Assembly (NCBI GenBank): GCA_025210485.1
Contig: JAOARN010000114.1
Coordinates: forward strand, 1-40,388
Source: Marinifilaceae bacterium
GTDB lineage: Bacteria > Bacteroidota > Bacteroidia > Bacteroidales > Marinifilaceae
Length of the DNA: 40,388 nt
Direction: 5' to 3'
The notes below the pieces were generated by a model. It ran no database searches. It was not told the DNA's origin and saw nothing but the letters and a program-made list of their open reading frames with translations. Positions within the stretch are counted from its first letter, which is position 1; every line of letters begins with the position of its first letter. Below, in pieces: positions 35,541-40,388 of this stretch. The translations under genes were made by a program, and so were the position numbers.

Positions 35541-36398
35541 ATGACATATCTTGTTCTTTCCATTGTTTTTTCATGTTTGATATTGATTTCATTCAAACTA
35601 TTTACTAGATTCAATATTGATAAATTAGAAGCCATAACAATCAACTATTTAACCGCTAGCTTTTGCTCTATCATTTTAATAAACGAAAACACACCAAAAT
35701 TTCAAGAATTAATTAATTATGATTGGTTTTGGTATTCAGCTTTAATTTCGATCTTTTTTATTGTTTGCTTTATTTTATTTGCACAATCATCTCAAAAAGC
35801 AGGTGTTGGAATAACAGCTATTGCCTCTAGAATATCGCTTATTATTCCAATTTGTATTTCATATATATTTCTGAACGAATCTTTAAATTACACAAAAATT
35901 ATTGGAATCATTTTATCCATAATATCGCTTTACTTTATTATTAAGGGAAACGAGCAAAAAAAGCAGACAAAGCTAATCTTTATACTGTTACCACTAATTC
36001 TTTTCTTTGCCAATGGAATTAACGAAAGCTTGATGAAAATAATTGAAACGAAAATGGTGAATGGAAACACAATACTATTTATCAGTTGTATTTTCACATT
36101 CTGTCTTATCCTAGGCCTTCTTTACAAATTAATGTATACTAGGAATATTTATTTTTCGTATAAGAATATAATAGCTGGAATTATTCTAGGATTTTTCAAC
36201 TTTAGCAGCACCTATTTTTTCCTAAAAGCAATTTCTAAATTTGAAAGTGCTATATTTTTCCCTATTGTGAATATAAGTATTGTAAGTATATCTGTCATCA
36301 TCGGCTATATATTCTTTAAAGAAAAATTAACAAAAAAAAACATACTCGGTATAATATTAGCAATAATATCAATTTTCCTCATCTCAACAAGCAACTAA
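35541..36398 (+). CDS. EamA/DMT-family transporter
   Basis: 285-residue integral membrane protein with about ten hydrophobic segments in two repeated halves, as in the drug/metabolite transporter superfamily. The end of each half carries the familiar pattern: ISYIFLNESLNYTKIIGIILSIIS in parts (YIFLNESL, then KIIGIILSIIS) at about 111-133 and YIFFKEKLTKKNILGI at about 257-272. The substrate is unknown; relatives export amino acids, sugars or metabolites. It stands alone on the plus strand, 130 bases after the divergent acetyltransferase start. Confidence 0.85.
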   Translation: MTYLVLSIVFSCLILISFKLFTRFNIDKLEAITINYLTASFCSIILINENTPKFQELINYDWFWYSALISIFFIVCFILFAQSSQKAGVGITAIASRISLIIPICISYIFLNESLNYTKIIGIILSIISLYFIIKGNEQKKQTKLIFILLPLILFFANGINESLMKIIETKMVNGNTILFISCIFTFCLILGLLYKLMYTRNIYFSYKNIIAGIILGFFNFSSTYFFLKAISKFESAIFFPIVNISIVSISVIIGYIFFKEKLTKKNILGIILAIISIFLISTSN

Positions 36399-36534
36399 TT
36401 ATCAATATCATTACCTATTTCAGCAAAATTTATCATTCCTAGAGTATAATATTTAACAAAAAAAGATTTAGCTTTGTTTTTATTATCCGAATTAAGAATG
36501 AATTTTAATTTGAAATAAACTTACATATATAATT

Positions 36535-36969
36535 ATGAAAACAGCAGAAATAAGAACAAACAAAGGAGTAATGAAAGTTGAATTTTATGAAAAAGATGCT
36601 CCTAATACAGTTGATAATTTTGTAAAATTATCTAAGGATGGATTTTACGACGGTTTAACTTTCCACAGAGTTATTCCAGAGTTTGTAATCCAAGGGGGAT
36701 GTCCTGACGGAACAGGAGCAGGAGGTCCAGGATATTCTATTAATTGTGAATTAGACGGAGACAACCAATATCATGACAGAGGTGTTCTTTCTATGGCTCA
36801 TGCTGGACGCAATACAGGTGGTTCTCAATTTTTTATTTGCCACAACAGAGAAAACACTCAACATCTTGACAGAAACCATACTTGTTTTGGCAAAGTCGTT
36901 GAAGGTTTAGATGTAATTGACGATATCAGAGCTGGTGATACAATCGAAAAAATCACTATTTCAGAATAA
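36535..36969 (+). CDS. Cyclophilin-type peptidyl-prolyl isomerase
   Basis: 144-residue cytoplasmic cyclophilin that speeds cis-trans isomerisation of proline peptide bonds. It starts MKTAEIRTNKGVMKVEFYEKDAPNTVDNF in family fashion and carries FHRVIPEFVIQGG (with the catalytic Arg), MAHAGRNTGGSQFFI and the C-terminal HTCFGKVVEGLDVID. There is no signal peptide. It is full length for the small PpiB-like class and is followed directly by a strong terminator. Confidence 0.95.
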   Translation: MKTAEIRTNKGVMKVEFYEKDAPNTVDNFVKLSKDGFYDGLTFHRVIPEFVIQGGCPDGTGAGGPGYSINCELDGDNQYHDRGVLSMAHAGRNTGGSQFFICHNRENTQHLDRNHTCFGKVVEGLDVIDDIRAGDTIEKITISE

Positions 36970-36972
36970 AAC

Positions 36973-37007
36973 AAAAAAACTAATGCTTTAATAGCATTAG
37001 TTTTTTT
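36973..37007. terminator. Bidirectional hairpin terminator
   Basis: AAAAAAACTAATGCT (36973-36987) and AGCATTAGTTTTTTT (36993-37007) form a perfect 15-bp stem with a five-base loop. It starts four bases after the cyclophilin stop and directly abuts the stop codon of the minus-strand adhesin gene. Confidence 0.88.
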
Positions 37008-40000
37008 TTATTCAACAATAAACGACTGTATTGATACACGACCAGAGTTCTTTATCCTCACTCTATAACTACCCACAAGAAATTTCCGCTCAATATCAAT
37101 AAATCTTGTATCATAACGTTTTTCAAATACTATTCGACCTAAACAATCCATCACTGAAATATCAACATAATCAACTATTTCCTCCTTAATCAACAATTTT
37201 ATTTCACCTTTACATGGATTTGGGTACAATATTGCTTTTTCTAATTTCTTTGAATTTAATTGTTTCTTAGTATACATAAGTAATTCATACGGATCGCTTA
37301 AAATTTCTCCATCACTAACTTGAACACTAATAGAATAAATATCTCTTTTCACCATTAAAGGGTATTGTATATATACATCTCCTGTACTTTGATCTATATT
37401 AAATATATCCTCCTTTTGATCAATTATAGTCCAATTAGATATATTGGTTAAATCAGTACCATCTAGATCATTCGCTGTCAAACGAACAACTGTTTGATTC
37501 GTATTATATAAATCAGAAATAAACAGCTTCTCTTCGACTGAATTTATAATTGGTTTATTATCATTCACATCTAACACATGTATTTTTATCGTCTCAGGAC
37601 TCGATGTGAAGTTATTATCGGCTACTTGAACCGAAAATTCATAATATTGTTTCTGCTCAAAATCCAAAGACAATTCATCCTTAACTTTAATAACATGCTC
37701 TTTTTTGTCGAATATAAACAAAACTTGATTTTCAAACATATACCAAACAATATCTCCATCTGGATCATTTATATTCAATTGTCCTACAAATGCACTGTCC
37801 TCTGAAACATAAAATTCTTGATTAGCTGCTATAACTGGAATATTATCATTTAAATCTTTGATTAAAATATTGATCCTATCTGAAATAACTTTTTCATTAT
37901 CACTCCCTATTTTGGAATCATCAACTGAAACCCTAAGCCAATATGAACTTTTAGTTTCATAATCAAATTCAGCAGCACTTGTCAATTCTCCTGTTTGAGA
38001 ATCAATCTTAAATAAACCCAGACCATCGCCATCGTAAATTTGCCAATTTAAATTATTTAAGTCAGATTCAAGGTCTTTATCATAAGCGTAAAATTTTGCA
38101 AGTTTAGTATGAATTGGCTGATTCTCTGAAATAAAATACTTTTTTGATTCATTTAAAATAATCTCTGGCCTACAATCATCTGAATTTAATAAATTTACAA
38201 TTATACTCTCTGATTTTGAAGCTTGTATTCCATCCGAAATAGTTATATTAAATTTATACCTATGCTTATCCTTTTCATAATCCAACAATAAACCTGGTTT
38301 AAGGATTAACATATTTGTTTTGGCTAAATAGGCAAAACAGTCCTGATCCTCACCTGTTATCAAATAACTAAGTATTTCACCATCAGGATCTGAATATTTT
38401 AAATTTCCAACAATTGAGGTATTCTCATATATCTCAAAAACTTGATTTTTCTCAATAACTGGCATTTCATCATTAATGTTTTTTATGACTATATCAAGAC
38501 TTTGCAAATCGGAACTATTTCCTAAATGTAGATTATCGTCAACTTGTAAATAAATCTGATATTCTTTTTGTTTTTCATAATCACATTTTCTATTCAAATA
38601 CAAATAGCCTGTTTTACTATTGATTCTAAAATGATTATATAAATCACCATCTACTATACGCCAATTACAAAACTGAGTCTTTTCAAGCCCATCAAAATCA
38701 GTTGCTTTCAATTTTAACAATAAGGTATTTACTGTTGTTGATTCAAATATTTCTACTACTTCATTTTCTATTATCTGCGGAAGATTATCATTCTCGTTTT
38801 TCAAATCGATTTTTACAGCTATAGCTGCTGATTTATTAATCTTTCCTCCTGCTGTAAGCTGATCGCTGGCTTGAATATTTAAAGTATATGACTTAGAATC
38901 TGAATTATTTTCATAATCAATGGTATTTTTTAATCGCAGTCTTCCTTGAGAATCTATCTTAAATTTATCAGCTTCATTGCCGCCGATAATTTCCCATGCT
39001 ATTATCGAATTATCTAAATCGGAATCACTTGCCGATAGATGAACCAACTCATAATCTACCAATTCCGATTCTGATAAAATTATCTTCTCTGGAATTGATG
39101 ATGTATTTATTGTACAAATATTATCATTCTCGTTTATGATTTTTATCTGCAATTCGTATTCCTCTGAATCATTATGTTCTGCTGATTTTGAGTCTGATAC
39201 TGCAATTTTTATGTTATATGTCTGTGTTGATTCGTAATCAAATGCTTTTAGTAATGTCAATTCTCCAGTAGTAGCATTCAATTCAAAATAATTTGAATCA
39301 TCTCCCGATACAATTTGCCAATCTGTAAATTCACTTAGTTCTAAGCCATCAAGATCTGTTGCCTTAAATTGATAAATAATATCAGATACAGATTTGTTTT
39401 CTGTAATTTCTAAAATGCCTTCATCTATTATCTGAGGAAGATTATCATTCTCGTTTTTCAAATCGATTTTTACAGCTATGGCTGCTGATTTATTAATCTT
39501 TCCTCCTGCTGTAAGCTGATCGCTGGCTTGAATATTTAAAGTATATGATTTAGAATCTGAATTATTTTCATAATCAATTCTATTTTTTAATCGCAATATT
39601 CCTTGAGAATCTATCTTAAATTTATCAGCTTCATTGCCACCGATAATTTCCCATGCTATTATTGAATTTTCTAAATCAGAATCACTTGCCGATAACTGAA
39701 TCAATTCATAATCTACCAATTCCGATTCTGATAATATTATCTTCTCTGAAATTGATGATGTATTTATTGTACAAATATTATCATTCTCATTTATGATTTT
39801 TATCTCTAATTCGTATTCCTCTGATTCATTATGTTCTGCTGATTTTGAGTCTGATACCGCAATTTTTATGTTATATGTCTGTGTTGATTCGTAATCAAAT
39901 GCTTCTAGTAATGTCAATTCTCCAGTAGTAGCATTCAATTCAAAGTAATTTGAATCATCTCCAGATACAATTTGCCAATCTGTAAATTTACTTAGTTCTA

Positions 40001-40388
40001 AGCCATCAAGATCTTCTGCCTTAAATTGATAAATAATATCAGATGCAGATTTGTTTTCTGTAATTTCCAAAACGCCTTCATCTATTATCTGAGGAAGATT
40101 ATCATTTTCGTTTTTCAAATCGATTTTTACAGCTATGGCTGCTGATTTATTAATCTTTCCTCCTACTGTAAGCTGATCGCTGGCTTGAATATTTAAAGTA
40201 TATGATTTAGAATCTGAATTATTTTCATAATCAATTCTATTTTTCAATTGCAGTCTTCCTTGAGAATCTATCTTAAATTTATCAGCTTCATTGCCACCGA
40301 TAATTTCCCATGCTATTATTGAATTTTCTAAATCAGAATCACTTGCCGATAACTGAATCAATTCATAATCTACCAATTCCGATTCTGA
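37008..40388 (-). CDS. Cadherin-repeat T9SS adhesin, 5' end off window
   Basis: At least 1126 codons, open to the window edge, so the N-terminus and signal peptide are missing. The protein is a string of about ten cadherin-like domains of roughly 100-110 residues, each ending in a calcium-binding DxNDN/NENDN motif (KNENDNLPQI, INENDNICTI, KDLNDNIPVI, LDVNDNKPII). Typical DYE and TGEL motifs fall inside the domains. The C-terminal type A sorting domain (last 80 residues; AILYPNPCKGEI, VMDCLGRIVF, LVGSYRVRI) marks T9SS export to the surface. It is likely a calcium-dependent adhesin or surface-layer filament. The distal part is built of nearly identical 219-residue two-domain units. Start shown is the window edge, not a real start codon. 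Confidence 0.9.
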   Translation of the reverse strand, partial: SESELVDYELIQLSASDSDLENSIIAWEIIGGNEADKFKIDSQGRLQLKNRIDYENNSDSKSYTLNIQASDQLTVGGKINKSAAIAVKIDLKNENDNLPQIIDEGVLEITENKSASDIIYQFKAEDLDGLELSKFTDWQIVSGDDSNYFELNATTGELTLLEAFDYESTQTYNIKIAVSDSKSAEHNESEEYELEIKIINENDNICTINTSSISEKIILSESELVDYELIQLSASDSDLENSIIAWEIIGGNEADKFKIDSQGILRLKNRIDYENNSDSKSYTLNIQASDQLTAGGKINKSAAIAVKIDLKNENDNLPQIIDEGILEITENKSVSDIIYQFKATDLDGLELSEFTDWQIVSGDDSNYFELNATTGELTLLKAFDYESTQTYNIKIAVSDSKSAEHNDSEEYELQIKIINENDNICTINTSSIPEKIILSESELVDYELVHLSASDSDLDNSIIAWEIIGGNEADKFKIDSQGRLRLKNTIDYENNSDSKSYTLNIQASDQLTAGGKINKSAAIAVKIDLKNENDNLPQIIENEVVEIFESTTVNTLLLKLKATDFDGLEKTQFCNWRIVDGDLYNHFRINSKTGYLYLNRKCDYEKQKEYQIYLQVDDNLHLGNSSDLQSLDIVIKNINDEMPVIEKNQVFEIYENTSIVGNLKYSDPDGEILSYLITGEDQDCFAYLAKTNMLILKPGLLLDYEKDKHRYKFNITISDGIQASKSESIIVNLLNSDDCRPEIILNESKKYFISENQPIHTKLAKFYAYDKDLESDLNNLNWQIYDGDGLGLFKIDSQTGELTSAAEFDYETKSSYWLRVSVDDSKIGSDNEKVISDRINILIKDLNDNIPVIAANQEFYVSEDSAFVGQLNINDPDGDIVWYMFENQVLFIFDKKEHVIKVKDELSLDFEQKQYYEFSVQVADNNFTSSPETIKIHVLDVNDNKPIINSVEEKLFISDLYNTNQTVVRLTANDLDGTDLTNISNWTIIDQKEDIFNIDQSTGDVYIQYPLMVKRDIYSISVQVSDGEILSDPYELLMYTKKQLNSKKLEKAILYPNPCKGEIKLLIKEEIVDYVDISVMDCLGRIVFEKRYDTRFIDIERKFLVGSYRVRIKNSGRVSIQSFIVE
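38766..40388 (-). repeat. 657-bp tandem coding repeat
   Basis: The same sequence recurs at exact 657-base spacing: GAATTATCTAAATC at 39007, GAATTTTCTAAATC at 39664 and again at 40321. The unit encodes 219 residues, or two cadherin domains. About two and a half highly similar copies are visible and the array continues past the window edge. Similarity fades to ordinary domain-level resemblance before about 38766. Confidence 0.9.

Overview
The window is AT-rich DNA that looks like a Bacteroidota chromosome, most likely from the Bacteroidales/Marinilabiliales side; that placement is inference. Supporting signs are two large secreted proteins with C-terminal type IX secretion (T9SS) sorting domains, a LytS/LytTR two-component pair, a fused DAHP synthase-chorismate mutase, a short PLP arginine decarboxylase of the Bacteroidetes type, few recognisable Shine-Dalgarno sequences, and strong hairpin terminators between convergent genes. 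I see no rRNA, tRNA, CRISPR array, transposase or phage gene.

Layout: 1-694 is gene-free apart from a dispersed-repeat fragment. 695-2967 holds four small Gln/Asn-rich ORFs, the last cut by an in-frame TAA. 3030-6818 (minus) holds hcp with an upstream palindrome that may be an operator, plus a biotin carrier protein and a biotin carboxylase without a carboxyltransferase nearby. 6819-7401 is intergenic repeat debris. 7456-8493 is another Gln-rich gene whose 5' end is cut off by a CAG-to-TAG change. 8972-12985 is a large SNF2-type helicase. 13379-16474 is a 1031-residue Gln-rich protein with a poly-lysine tract, a duplicated helical region and a C-terminal domain that resembles a cysteine protease. 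17034-20405 is a T9SS-secreted protein transcribed divergently from a LytS/LytTR pair. 22744-25191 has a small conserved protein, a lipoprotein alpha/beta hydrolase and a frameshifted lipoprotein remnant. 25310-27958 has an AraC-type regulator divergent from a 453-residue protein that carries the catalytic residue pattern of edema factor/ExoY/CyaA (class II) nucleotidyl cyclases. 28080-36969 is mostly housekeeping: arginine decarboxylase, aroC-aroB-DAHP synthase, an FAD oxidoreductase, a double GNAT, an EamA transporter and a cyclophilin. 37008 to the window end is a cadherin-repeat T9SS adhesin with 657-bp tandem repeats, running off the edge.

The most interesting content is the candidate class II cyclase and the scattered Gln-rich proteins. 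Class II cyclases are known almost only as toxins or effectors acting inside eukaryotic cells. One Gln-rich protein adds basic NLS-like tracts and a possible protease domain, and the adhesins could mediate attachment. Together these suggest a host-associated or host-interacting lifestyle. This is inference from sequence patterns only. Several Gln-rich genes look damaged or start-less, which fits fast turnover of that family.
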